Program-made: the position numbers and the translations under genes
Shown: positions 1 to 6,346 of the stretch, one piece after another
Numbering within the stretch: position 1 is the stretch's first letter
Layout: each line of letters opens with the position of its first letter
NCBI GenBank assembly: GCA_021847105.1
Contig: JAJZUT010000027.1
Coordinates: 1 to 38,591 of the forward strand
Reading direction: 5' to 3'
From: Pseudomonadota bacterium
GTDB lineage: Bacteria > Pseudomonadota > Gammaproteobacteria > Steroidobacterales > Steroidobacteraceae
DNA length: 38,591 nt
Notes under the pieces: generated by a model
What the model was told of the DNA's origin: nothing
The model's input: the letters and a program-made list of their open reading frames with translations, nothing else
The model's database searches: none

Positions 1-41
1 CCCAGCGTCAGTTCCCCTCGCGTCTCATCGCTCATCCTCAT
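1..41 (-). pseudogene. Possible first codons of an IS66-type TnpA, running off the window
   Basis: On the minus strand an ATG at 41 opens a frame reading MRMSDETRGELTLG before the window ends. It starts about 85 bp inside an IS66-type terminal repeat (101-126), which is where the first small gene (tnpA) of such elements normally begins. The 14 visible residues are too few to identify the protein alone; the call rests on position and orientation. Whether the element is intact cannot be seen. Confidence 0.3.
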
Positions 42-100
42 GCCCTCGCCATGCGGCCCATTGCCGCTGCCAGAGCATCGAGCCATCAGCTCAACGTCGG

Positions 101-126
101 AAGAACGGGGATGCCGGAGTGCTTAC
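101..126 (-). repeat. IS66-type terminal inverted repeat, element extends leftward
   Basis: Read on the minus strand it starts GTAAGCACTCCGG and ends CCCCGTTCTT. GTAAGC at the tip is typical of IS66-family ends. It matches the repeat at 2586-2611 at 23 of 26 positions, so two related elements left ends in this region. The tip at 126 points right, so the element lies to the left, mostly outside the window. Confidence 0.65.
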
Positions 127-243
127 GATCAACTCGATAGGCGGTGCCACATCACTGAGAAGCTTCGCAAACGTCCACAGATCCGTCACGGTCATACCCG
201 CAATCGATCGTTCGCCGTAGGCGTCCAGCAGATAGTTGTTACG
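127..243 (-). pseudogene. Short open frame cut by the IS66 end, unidentified
   Basis: The minus strand is open from just after a TAA (244-246) through to the IS66 tip at 126. It reads protein-like sequence such as LLDAYGERSIAGMTVTDLW (roughly 228-172) and ends with a stop inside the IS repeat. No start codon with a ribosome-binding site is evident upstream, and I do not recognise the family. It may be the remnant of a gene interrupted by the element, or chance. The bases from 244 to 369 hold no gene I can support. Confidence 0.2.
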
Positions 244-369
244 TTATTCCAACGTTAATCCGAATGGCCTCAGCCGGTGCCTCGTTCAACGACGAATCCA
301 ATGGCGACAAACGCGTAATCGCTACCGCGATGAAGCGTCGCGAAAGCTGGCTCAGGAGGCACTTGCGAC

Positions 370-681
370 TCAAGCCACCTTCGGCGTGAGCTTCAGTCCG
401 AGCGCTTTAATCACCTTCAGGATGGTCGCTAAACTCGGATTCCCGTCCTTCGAAAGCGCCTTATACAGCCCTTCGCGCGTCATGCCGGTATCCTTTGCCA
501 GCTGCATCATTCCGCGAGCACGGGCAATATCCCCCAGTGCCGCCGCCAACAGCGCCGGATCGTCGGGTGCCTCTTCAAGACAGGCCTCCAGGTACGCGAC
601 CATATCGTCTTCCGACTTCAGATAGTCAGCCGCGTCCCACCGCGAAAATTCTTCGCTTTTACCGCCACGCTTAGTCGCCAC
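370..681 (-). CDS. HigA-like antitoxin (addiction module antidote protein)
   Basis: A 103-residue protein of the 'probable addiction module antidote' type, the partner of short RelE/HigB-fold killer proteins. The N-terminal part (about 10-50) is acidic and likely binds the toxin; residues about 55-100 form an XRE-like helix-turn-helix with the typical stretch GMTREGLYKALS followed by NPSLATILKVIKALGLKL. The ATG lies 3 bp after the toxin stop, so the two are co-transcribed with toxin first, the HigBA order rather than the usual antitoxin-first order. It should neutralise the toxin and repress the shared promoter, probably at the palindrome near 1014-1023. Length and architecture are normal for the family. 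Confidence 0.88.
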   Translation of the reverse strand: MATKRGGKSEEFSRWDAADYLKSEDDMVAYLEACLEEAPDDPALLAAALGDIARARGMMQLAKDTGMTREGLYKALSKDGNPSLATILKVIKALGLKLTPKVA

Positions 682-684
682 ACG

Positions 685-981
685 TCACCTGTTCCAGGCC
701 GCTGCAATCTGGATTGCCCGCTGGATGTCTTTACGTTGCGTCCGCTTGTCACCTCCGCAAAGGAGCACGACAAGAACGGCGCCGCGCTGCAAGTAATAAA
801 CGCGGTAGCCCGGACCACAGTCAATACGCAGCTCACTCACCCCCGAACCCACCGGACGCACATCACCGGGATTACCAATCGATAGCCGCCGGATGCGCGC
901 ATTGATTCGAGCCTGTGCTCGCCGGTCGCGAAGTGACCCGAACCACCTCTCAAATGCGGCGGATTTGATCACTTCGATCAT
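685..981 (-). CDS. RelE/HigB-type toxin (addiction module killer protein)
   Basis: A 98-residue basic protein of the RelE/ParE superfamily, killer-protein subgroup. Recognisable parts are the start MIEVIKSAAFERWFGSLRD, the basic helix RRAQARINARIRRL (about 20-33), the core strands ELRIDCGPGYRVYY (about 50-63) and the C-terminal KRTQRKDIQRA (about 79-89). Members normally act as ribosome-dependent or free mRNA interferases; which applies here cannot be read from the sequence. It is followed by the antitoxin after 3 bp. The ATG at 981-979 lies only a few bases after a good -10 box, so its mRNA may be leaderless or nearly so. No Shine-Dalgarno sequence precedes it. Confidence 0.9.
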   Translation of the reverse strand: MIEVIKSAAFERWFGSLRDRRAQARINARIRRLSIGNPGDVRPVGSGVSELRIDCGPGYRVYYLQRGAVLVVLLCGGDKRTQRKDIQRAIQIAAAWNR

Positions 982-986
982 GTTGC

Positions 987-1015
987 ACTGTAAGCTGCCG
1001 ACCGCCCAATGTCAA
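987..1015 (-). promoter_or_regulatory. Sigma70-type promoter of the HigBA-like operon
   Basis: On the minus strand a perfect -35 box TTGACA (1015-1010) is followed after exactly 17 bp by TACAGT (992-987), 4 of 6 matches to the -10 consensus. Only five bases separate the -10 box from the toxin ATG, so the predicted start site falls at or next to the A of the start codon. Confidence 0.65.
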
Positions 1016-1023
1016 CTATAGTT
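1014..1023. promoter_or_regulatory. Candidate HigA operator palindrome
   Basis: The perfect 10-bp palindrome AACTATAGTT overlaps the upstream edge of the -35 box of the toxin-antitoxin promoter. Antitoxins of this type usually repress by binding such a palindrome. Binding here is inferred from position only. Confidence 0.4.
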
Positions 1024-1331
1024 CACACTTGGAGACCGACCATGGTCGCTCTTTGCCATCCCGCACACATTTTTCGAGGGACAGCGGTGGGACAGAAATT
1101 CCGAAGCCTTCGTAACCGCTTGTTCTGTCACGCACACTCTCGGCGTTCGGCCCAATCCATCATGGGGGCCACGCTAATTTTTCTGTTTAATTCCAATTAC
1201 TTACCCGATGGTCCTCAAAAATATATCAGCGTATCCCTGCGAGATTTCTGCGAATTTATCAGATTGCCGGCGCCCGGACCGCAGCCACTGTCAGATAGGA
1301 CATCTGGCGTCCTTCCTGATATGCTGACCCC
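1024..1331. other. Intergenic, no gene recognised
   Basis: Some 300 bp between the divergent HigBA-like and TumE/TumA-like pairs. Open frames here have no recognisable product. The stretch 1175-1230 is AT-rich compared with its surroundings and may carry the promoter of the downstream pair, but no well-spaced -35/-10 pair stands out. Confidence 0.5.
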
Positions 1332-1667
1332 ATGGCGCGGCGCAAGCGCGATTCCGAGGACGAGCTTGATCCTGCACGCTCGAGCCGCGACGAGTTCTAT
1401 CCCAAGAGCCGCCAGGGCGGCGTGGTGGTGAGAATCCAGGCGGACTACTCGCGCCGTGGGCACTTGCTGAGATATTCCCTCGCGCTAATCGACACTCACA
1501 GGATAGGCGTCGACAACGGTCGGGTTCTCGGCTACGACAACGCGCACGGACAGCACCATCGTCATTGTGATGGGAAAGCCGAAACTATCGAGTTTGAATC
1601 CTATGAGAGCATCGAAAAGCGCTTCGAAGCGAAAGTCCGCGAATACCTCGAAAACCGGAAGGGCTAG
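1332..1667 (+). CDS. TumE-family (DUF6516) toxin candidate
   Basis: A 111-residue protein of the DUF6516/TumE toxin family. The diagnostic part is the conserved block RVLGYDNAHGQHHRH (about residues 64-78), followed by EFESYESIEKRFEAKVREYL near the C terminus; the His-rich block is the likely active site, as in other small nucleases, though the reaction is not shown by the sequence. The N-terminal 20 residues are charged and probably disordered. It ends four bases before the GTG of a winged-helix protein, the expected antitoxin. No clear Shine-Dalgarno precedes the ATG. Function as a toxin is known for family members and inferred here. Confidence 0.75.
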   Translation: MARRKRDSEDELDPARSSRDEFYPKSRQGGVVVRIQADYSRRGHLLRYSLALIDTHRIGVDNGRVLGYDNAHGQHHRHCDGKAETIEFESYESIEKRFEAKVREYLENRKG

Positions 1668-1671
1668 GCGG

Positions 1672-2043
1672 GTGGCCAGGATTCGCGTTGGCGTAGAGTC
1701 CATGGATCGCTTCTTCTCCCGCATGCGGGTGAAAGCCAGGCGGCTCGATAGCCGAGATAAGCTGGAGCCGGGGCTGACCGTGTCATTCGAGGATCCGGCC
1801 GACTTCCTGGAAGTGATCACTCCGGCTCGGGTCAGGATATTGAAGGAAATAGATGGAAGGGCGGTGGCAATTTTCACGCTAGCCGCCGCCCTCTCACGCG
1901 ATCCCTCGGCTGTTAGGCGCGATGTTGCACTGCTCGAGAGTAAGCATCTCGTCCGGACCCGCAAAGTCGCCAATCCAGGGCATGGAAGCAGAACACTGGT
2001 CGAGAGAGTCGCTGGCGCGATCGAGCTGTCGGCAACCCTTTGA
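1672..2043 (+). CDS. TumA-like antitoxin, HVO_A0114-type winged-helix protein
   Basis: A 123-residue DNA-binding protein placed directly after the TumE-like gene. The GTG at 1672 was chosen because it follows the upstream stop by four bases with GGAAGG about ten bases ahead. An in-frame ATG at 1567 would overlap the toxin gene by 100 bp and add a basic, low-complexity stretch. The C-terminal half carries the winged-helix motif: TPARVRILKEIDG, then LAAALSRDPSAVRRDVALLE, then LVRTRK in the wing. This matches the HVO_A0114-type putative DNA-binding family that accompanies DUF6516 proteins. It probably neutralises the toxin and represses the pair. The gene ends shortly before IS66 remnant sequence. 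Confidence 0.75.
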   Translation: MARIRVGVESMDRFFSRMRVKARRLDSRDKLEPGLTVSFEDPADFLEVITPARVRILKEIDGRAVAIFTLAAALSRDPSAVRRDVALLESKHLVRTRKVANPGHGSRTLVERVAGAIELSATL

Positions 2044-2124
2044 TCGCTGCGAGCTTGCCCCGGACACCATGGCGGGGTTGTTACGCCCAGAGCGGCACAT
2101 AACGAACCCGGAGCGGACAGATCC

Positions 2125-2544
2125 TTGGGTGCCGCCCCCGTCCTCGCAGCGTTCAAGCGCTGGGTCGATGACCTCCTCCCGGGCGTGCCCCCGCAGAGCG
2201 CCCTGGGCAAGGCGCTCGCCTACACCACCAAGCAGTGGCCGAAGCTACTGCGGCATCTCGAGCACGCGGACGTGCCCGCTCACAACAATTACCTCGAGAA
2301 CCTCATTCGTCCCTTCAGCCAGGGACGGCGCGTGTGGCTCTTCGCGAACAATCCGCTCGGTGCCCGCGCCAGCGCCAATCTCTACTCCCTCGTCGCCACC
2401 GCTCGCGCCAACGGCATCGAGCCCTGCGCGTATCTGAACTTCCTGTTCGAAAACCTCCCCGCCGCCGAGACCGTCGACTCACTCGAAGCGCTGCTGTCCT
2501 GGAACGCGCGTAGCTCGCTCCCGGCGACCCGCCGCGCCGCCTGA
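2125..2544 (+). pseudogene. IS66-family transposase (TnpC), C-terminal fragment
   Basis: About 139 codons that match the last quarter of the roughly 500-residue IS66 TnpC. Typical stretches are SALGKALAYTTKQWPKLLRHLE, then AHNNYLENLIRPFSQGRRVWLF, where the DDE-type catalytic Glu sits in the N-Y-L-E-N context, then GARASANLYSLVATARANGIEPCAYL and the terminal ALLSWN. The usual reading is NNxAENxIRP, so Y-L in place of x-A is a small change. The catalytic Asp residues and the DNA-binding N terminus are missing. TTG at 2125 is merely the first available codon, not a real start. Confidence 0.88.
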
Positions 2545-2585
2545 GGGGATCCGTGCCGTCCCTACGCCGGCGCTCTCTCGCCTGC

Positions 2586-2611
2586 AAGAACGGGGTTCCC
2601 GGAGCGCTTAC
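2586..2611 (+). repeat. IS66 right terminal inverted repeat
   Basis: Read inward on the minus strand it begins GTAAGCGCTCCGGGAACC. It lies about 40 bp after the transposase stop, as expected for an IS66 right end, and differs from the 101-126 repeat at three of 26 positions. Confidence 0.75.
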
Positions 2612-2677
2612 TATCAATTGGCCGTCTATATAGTATCAATTAGCCGCCACCCCAATTACAATTGGCCGCTCCATTTG
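2612..2677 (+). repeat. Three 22-bp-spaced imperfect direct repeats
   Basis: The core CAATTGGCCG occurs at 2615, as CAATTAGCCG at 2637, and again at 2659, each exactly 22 bp from the last. The row begins at the first base after the IS66 tip and runs into the 5' end of the ATPase frame. Multiple short repeats of this kind are typical of IS21-family ends, so this may be the end of a further element; that is inference. An array of binding sites for a regulator is the alternative. Confidence 0.6.
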
Positions 2678-2679
2678 CC

Positions 2680-3918
2680 GTGATCGGACGCCCCTTCGTG
2701 TATCCCCGGTTCATCGAACAGCGTGTGCGAGAAGCTCTCTCGGATACGCGAGTCGTGCTGATCACTGGGCCGCGGCAAGCGGGCAAGACTACGCTGGCGG
2801 AAAAGCTCGCCCATAGTGAGATGCCCTTTTTGACTCTGGACGATCAGACGACCCTCGATACGGCCCGTGCGGATCCGGTGGGTTTCGTGCGGGGTCTCGA
2901 CCGGGCGGTGATCGATGAGATTCAACGCGCACCGGAAGTTCTGCTCGCCATCAAGCGCAGCGTGGACACGGATAAGCGCCCAGGCCGCTTCCTTTTGACC
3001 GGTTCCGCAAATCTGATGACGCTGCCGCAAGTTGCGGATTCGCTCGCCGGCCGCATGGAGATCGCGGAACTTCTCCCGCTCTCTCAAAGCGAGCTTTGCC
3101 GCCACCCCTGCGAATTTCTCGGACGAGTTCTGCAAGGAAAGCCTCCTATAGCGGGTCAACCCGTCGTCGGACAGGAGCTCCTTCATCGCGTGACATCCGG
3201 CGGCTACCCCGAGGCCCTCCAACGCGCTTCCTGGCCGCGCCGGCAGAAATGGTTCCTGGATTACACCAAAGCGGTCATCGCGCGCGATGTACGTGACATT
3301 GCGCAAATCGAGCATGGCAGACAGTTGCCTCGGCTGCTGCGGATCCTCGCCCAGCATTCCGGAAGACTGGTCAACTATTCGAGCGTCGGCGCTCCACTCG
3401 GCATAGGACATGTCACGACACAGAAATACACCGGCGTTCTCGAGCAGCTCTTCCTGATCCGAACATTGCAGCCCTGGCACACCAATGAGCTGAAGAGGCT
3501 GGTCAAGACGCCCAAGCTGCACTTTCTCGACTCAGGCCTCCTGACCGCACTGCGCGCGCTCTCTCCCGCCCGGCTCGCATCAGACCGTATGTGCTTCGGC
3601 GCCCTCCTCGAGACATTCATCCTGGCCGAGCTGCTCAAGCTCGCCACCTGGCACGACGAGCCGCTCGAGTTCTTCCACTTCCGTGACCGCTACGACTACG
3701 AAGTCAACATCGTCATCGAGGACTCACGTGGTCACGTCGTCGGGATCGAGGCCAAAGCCGCCGCAACCGTAACCAGCGCCGACTTCTCCGGCATGCGCAA
3801 GCTCGCAGACGCCTGCGGTAAGCGCTTCATCATGGGTTTGGTGCTATACGACCACGATACCGTGGTCCCATTTGGCGAGAGACTCTTTGCCGCTCCGGTC
3901 TCTACCCTCTGGCAATGA
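2680..3918 (+). CDS. DUF4143-type AAA ATPase (ATP-binding protein)
   Basis: A protein of about 412 residues in the large family of AAA_14 plus DUF4143 proteins. Numbered from the GTG at 2680, the Walker A motif GPRQAGKT is at 30-37, Walker B around 76-80 (AVIDE) and the sensor stretch FLLTGSANLM near 107. The C-terminal DUF4143 domain follows from about 200, with the PD-(D/E)XK-like pattern HFRDRYDYEVNIVIED then VVGIEAKAA. The family's role is not settled; members often sit in mobile or defence-type regions, as here. Start sites are uncertain: TTG 2662 lies inside the upstream repeat, and GTG 2698 (VYPRF) would give the most typical N terminus. No good Shine-Dalgarno precedes any of them, so the native 5' end may have been replaced. 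Confidence 0.85.
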   Translation: MIGRPFVYPRFIEQRVREALSDTRVVLITGPRQAGKTTLAEKLAHSEMPFLTLDDQTTLDTARADPVGFVRGLDRAVIDEIQRAPEVLLAIKRSVDTDKRPGRFLLTGSANLMTLPQVADSLAGRMEIAELLPLSQSELCRHPCEFLGRVLQGKPPIAGQPVVGQELLHRVTSGGYPEALQRASWPRRQKWFLDYTKAVIARDVRDIAQIEHGRQLPRLLRILAQHSGRLVNYSSVGAPLGIGHVTTQKYTGVLEQLFLIRTLQPWHTNELKRLVKTPKLHFLDSGLLTALRALSPARLASDRMCFGALLETFILAELLKLATWHDEPLEFFHFRDRYDYEVNIVIEDSRGHVVGIEAKAAATVTSADFSGMRKLADACGKRFIMGLVLYDHDTVVPFGERLFAAPVSTLWQ

Positions 3919-4150
3919 CATTTTTGCCCCCTCACCGCTCCTGCGACCATTCCGCCCCGAGGTGACCCCACAGGCCATGCCGCTCCAGCCGATCCGGCCG
4001 TCGCTCGCGAACGGAGGACCAATGGGCTCCAGCCCCCTCCTTCGCCCCGCGGGAGTTGTACAACGGCAGATAATGACCGAGGTCGTGTGGAAACCGGCCC
4101 TCAGAACGGACCGAGACATCCGCGCAATGCAACAGCCAGAGTGAGCGGCT

Positions 4151-4612
4151 TCACGCCTGCATCAGTGCGATTAGTTGCTGGACTCCGAGCAACTGGCTCG
4201 ATCTCTTCAGGTTGTACGCCAGAACGTGGAGACTCACCACTGGTCGCACGTTCGGCATCGTCTTCATCAAAAAGTGCGTCGCGCCCATCCATGCCTTGAA
4301 GGTTCCGAAGACAGGCTCGACGGTACGTCGACGCACGATGCCAGCCTCTGCCATCCGGTCAACTCGCGCCTGCATCCCCTCGAGCACCGCCTCATGTTCC
4401 CAGCGGGCAATCCTACGGTAGGGACTCGGCGTACAAGCACTGCGTATCGGACAGCGCGGACAGTCCGATGACCAGTACTTGTGAATGGTGAAACCATTCT
4501 CGACGGTGGTGCAGCGGTGGATTGCGCGCTTTCCCGCTGGGCATCGGAATTCATCATGCTTCGGGTGGCGAGTGACCGCACCTGCCCTCGATTTTCCTAT
4601 TGACGCTTGCGG
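4151..4612 (-). pseudogene. IS1182-type transposase, C-terminal fragment
   Basis: The minus strand is open from 4612 to the stop at 4151 and encodes the C-terminal third of an IS1182-family DDE transposase. The Cys-rich region reads DEFRCPAGK, then YWSSDCPRCPIRSAC, then RRIARWEHEAVLEGM. The catalytic-Glu region follows with VEPVFGTFKAWMGATHFL and SLHVLAYNLKR. Upstream the frame hits a stop at 4613-4615, and no N-terminal two thirds or DDE aspartates are found. The break coincides with the end of a small intact gene in another frame (4597-4740), so a rearrangement joint lies near 4600. Sequence between the ATPase stop and this fragment (3919-4150) shows no supportable gene. Confidence 0.85.
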
Positions 4613-4740
4613 CTAGCGAACAAGCCAACCACCAGGCCGACCGAGACCCCCACCCCAACGCCAATAGCCAATTGATGCGCTGCAACTCCGGTTGCGGCGC
4701 CGCCGCCGATGCCAATGGCCAGCCAGACTCCAATCGTCAT
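4597..4740 (-). CDS. 47-residue glycine-rich small membrane protein
   Basis: An ATG at 4740 opens a frame of 47 codons on the minus strand. The protein is almost wholly hydrophobic: one segment around residues 3-20 (VWLAIGIGGGAATGVAA) and a second around 24-42 with alternating glycines (IGVGVGVSVGLVVGLF), then a positive tail SRKRQ. That layout, two glycine-zipper helices with a short polar hairpin and basic C terminus, matches a common type of uncharacterised small bacterial membrane protein. Its last codons overlap the edge of the IS1182-type fragment. No strong Shine-Dalgarno is seen. Function unknown. Confidence 0.5.
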   Translation of the reverse strand: MTIGVWLAIGIGGGAATGVAAHQLAIGVGVGVSVGLVVGLFASRKRQ

Positions 4741-5135
4741 CGGTTGCCTCTGTGCGAGCGGGTGAAGCAGAATTTATATGAATAAGTCGAAGACGAGCAA
4801 GTAAGCGAATTTTGCTCCAGCCGGGTTCCGGTAAAGCATTCGGGGATTTCAGCGTCTGACACAGCAACGCAGGAGAAGCCCAGAGCGCATCTGAATGTCT
4901 TCATGAGCGACTGCGCACATCCCTGGATCGATCCGACCGAAGCGACCACGGCAGCCGATTGACACTCAGGATGTGCCCTCCTCGCCAACAACGGGTGCCG
5001 GGCGAGTCAGATTGCGGCCTGCCGCGCGGGTTGCAATCCGCACCAACGATCGCAGTCAACCCGTGGCAACGGGCTGCCGCAAAATGCGCCCGTCGTTTAG
5101 GGAGACGAGAACGGCGGGGTTTCTGCCGACTCGAC
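4741..5135. other. Intergenic, no gene recognised
   Basis: About 400 bp upstream of the Phd/ParE pair. The longest frames give no recognisable protein and no IS end was identified. It may hold decayed mobile-element sequence. Confidence 0.4.
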
Positions 5136-5169
5136 TTGCTGCCGGACTCTTAATGGACTAAATTTAGTC
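5136..5169 (+). promoter_or_regulatory. Promoter and operator of the Phd/ParE-like pair
   Basis: TTGCTG (5136-5141) and TAAATT (5159-5164) are separated by 17 bp and form a modest sigma70-type promoter. The perfect 14-bp palindrome GACTAAATTTAGTC (5156-5169) covers the -10 box and the expected start site. Phd/YefM antitoxins repress their own operons by binding short palindromes in this position, so this is a strong operator candidate. Confidence 0.6.
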
Positions 5170-5214
5170 TGTCTTTCGCCACGCCATCTCGGGGCTTTCA
5201 CACGGACAAACAGC

Positions 5215-5502
5215 GTGCGCTATTCAACACAGATCAAGCCGATCAGCTACCTCAAGGCCAATGCCACAGAGGTCCTGAACGAAATCAGCGAGTGCCGAGA
5301 GCCGGTCATCATCACCCAGAACGGCAAAGCGAAAGCCGTACTGCAAGATGTGAACACCTATGAGGAAACCCAGGCCACACTGGCACTGCTGAAGATTCTG
5401 GCGCTCGGCAACGCGCAGGTCACCAAGGGCAAAACCCGCCGCCTTGAAGATGTCGTCAAGTCATTGCGGGCCGGCACGTTCGACCGACCGTTACAGCGCT
5501 GA
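5215..5502 (+). CDS. Phd/YefM-family antitoxin
   Basis: A 95-residue protein with a GTG start. The N-terminal Phd/YefM fold is clear: ISYLKANATEVLNEISECREPVIITQNGKAKAVLQDVNTYEE, split here as the dimerising, DNA-binding domain (about 9-50). The C-terminal part (about 52-95), rich in charged residues, should wrap around the toxin. A ParE/RelE-type toxin follows 54 bp downstream on the same strand. The leader between the predicted start site and GTG is about 45 bases with no strong Shine-Dalgarno. Autorepression through the palindrome at 5156-5169 is likely. Confidence 0.9.
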   Translation: MRYSTQIKPISYLKANATEVLNEISECREPVIITQNGKAKAVLQDVNTYEETQATLALLKILALGNAQVTKGKTRRLEDVVKSLRAGTFDRPLQR

Positions 5503-5556
5503 GTCGAGCGCTGCTCAGACCCGCTCCTTGCCCCGCAGCGTCGACTCGTCCGCAAG

Positions 5557-5883
5557 ATGCCGTATCGAGTTCTTCTCACCAAGGATGCCGAAGTCGATCT
5601 TCGCGAGCTTTACGATTACATCGCGCACGCTGACTCCATCCAAAACGCCGACCGCGTATTGACGCAGCTGCTGGACATCGCAAACAGTCTTGTCGCAAGC
5701 CCTGAGCGTGGCGCCATTCCGAAGGAACTGCGCACATTGGGTCTGAGCGAGTATCGACAGATATTTTTCAAACCGTACCGGCTCTTGTATCGGGTGCACG
5801 GCCATCAAATCGTGATCTACCTGATCACCGACGGCCGTCGAGACATGCAAACCCTGCTCTCCCAACGGTTGCTGCGCAGCTGA
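5557..5883 (+). CDS. RelE/ParE-family toxin
   Basis: A 108-residue toxin of the ParE/RelE superfamily. It opens MPYRVLLTKDAEVDLRELYDYIA, the usual first strand and helix. The middle contains the paired helices with LTQLLDIANSLVASPERGAIPKEL, and the C-terminal sheet contains YRQIFFKPYRLLYRVHGHQIVIYLITDGRRDMQ (about 69-101, written here in full only as its key residues R-Y-R and D-G-R-R). The last segment resembles ParE more than RelE, suggesting gyrase rather than mRNA as target, but this cannot be decided by eye. It forms a two-gene unit with the preceding antitoxin. Confidence 0.9.
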   Translation: MPYRVLLTKDAEVDLRELYDYIAHADSIQNADRVLTQLLDIANSLVASPERGAIPKELRTLGLSEYRQIFFKPYRLLYRVHGHQIVIYLITDGRRDMQTLLSQRLLRS

Positions 5884-6346
5884 ACTGATAGCGACACGCG
5901 CGCTCACAGTCCCGTGGTTCGGCTGCACGGACCCCTAGACGGCCTTCGAGCGATGACCCTCATGCTCGACAGATCGCCATGTTCCGTCTTCTCTGGGAAC
6001 ACGCGCCGAATGCCCCCCTCATCTGCGCGGCATGAGGACTGGGCGGTGAATCCTCGAATCCGGGTGATTACGGACATCAATCTCGAGCATGCGCAGGTAC
6101 TTGGCCAGCAGAGCGGGACCATGAACGGCCGACCAGTGCCCGGCTATGACAGAAAGCTGCTCCGGGCGCGCCTCGAGCTTGCGAGGCGTGAAGCCCTTGT
6201 CGCGATCATCGCACCGACGAGATGGCTCTTTCGCGATCTCACGCCACCTCGCCCCCAATGCGCCCTCTGCATAACCGAATCGGTTGCCGCGAAGCAGTCG
6301 TTCGCTCAGTGTCGCAGTTCCGCCCGTCGGCGGGCCGGATGGCCGC
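5884..6346. other. Intergenic, no gene recognised
   Basis: About 460 bp between the toxin stop and the GFA gene. Open frames exist on both strands but none gives a protein I recognise, and starts and ribosome-binding sites are lacking. It marks the right edge of the accessory region and may contain decayed insertion-sequence DNA. Confidence 0.4.

Larger units (their letters stand above)
2101..2611 (+). mobile_element. Right-end remnant of an IS66-family element
   Basis: The segment consists of the C-terminal part of an IS66 transposase (2125-2544) and the right terminal repeat ending at 2611. The left part of the element, including tnpA, tnpB and most of tnpC, is missing; sequence just left of about 2100 belongs to the TumA-like gene and its downstream flank. 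The left limit is approximate. The element cannot move by itself. Confidence 0.8.

Noticed and set aside
236..625. Plus-strand open frame of 129 codons opposite the HigA-like gene
   Set aside because: It is the complement of a well-supported antitoxin gene and its translation has no recognisable features.
1567..1671. Upstream extension of the TumA-like protein to the ATG at 1567
   Set aside because: It would lie inside the TumE-like gene and add a low-complexity basic stretch; the GTG at 1672 fits the operon spacing and family length.
2612..2677. CRISPR-like array
   Set aside because: Three repeats with a 22-bp step and a 10-bp conserved core are far too short for repeat-spacer units, and no cas genes are present.
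3844..4144. Overlapping open frames on both strands after the ATPase
   Set aside because: No recognisable product, Shine-Dalgarno or homology; probably IS1182 flanking sequence.
5030..5100. Possible tRNA from GGTTGCAATCC-like sequence
   Set aside because: No cloverleaf with acceptor, D and anticodon arms could be drawn around it.
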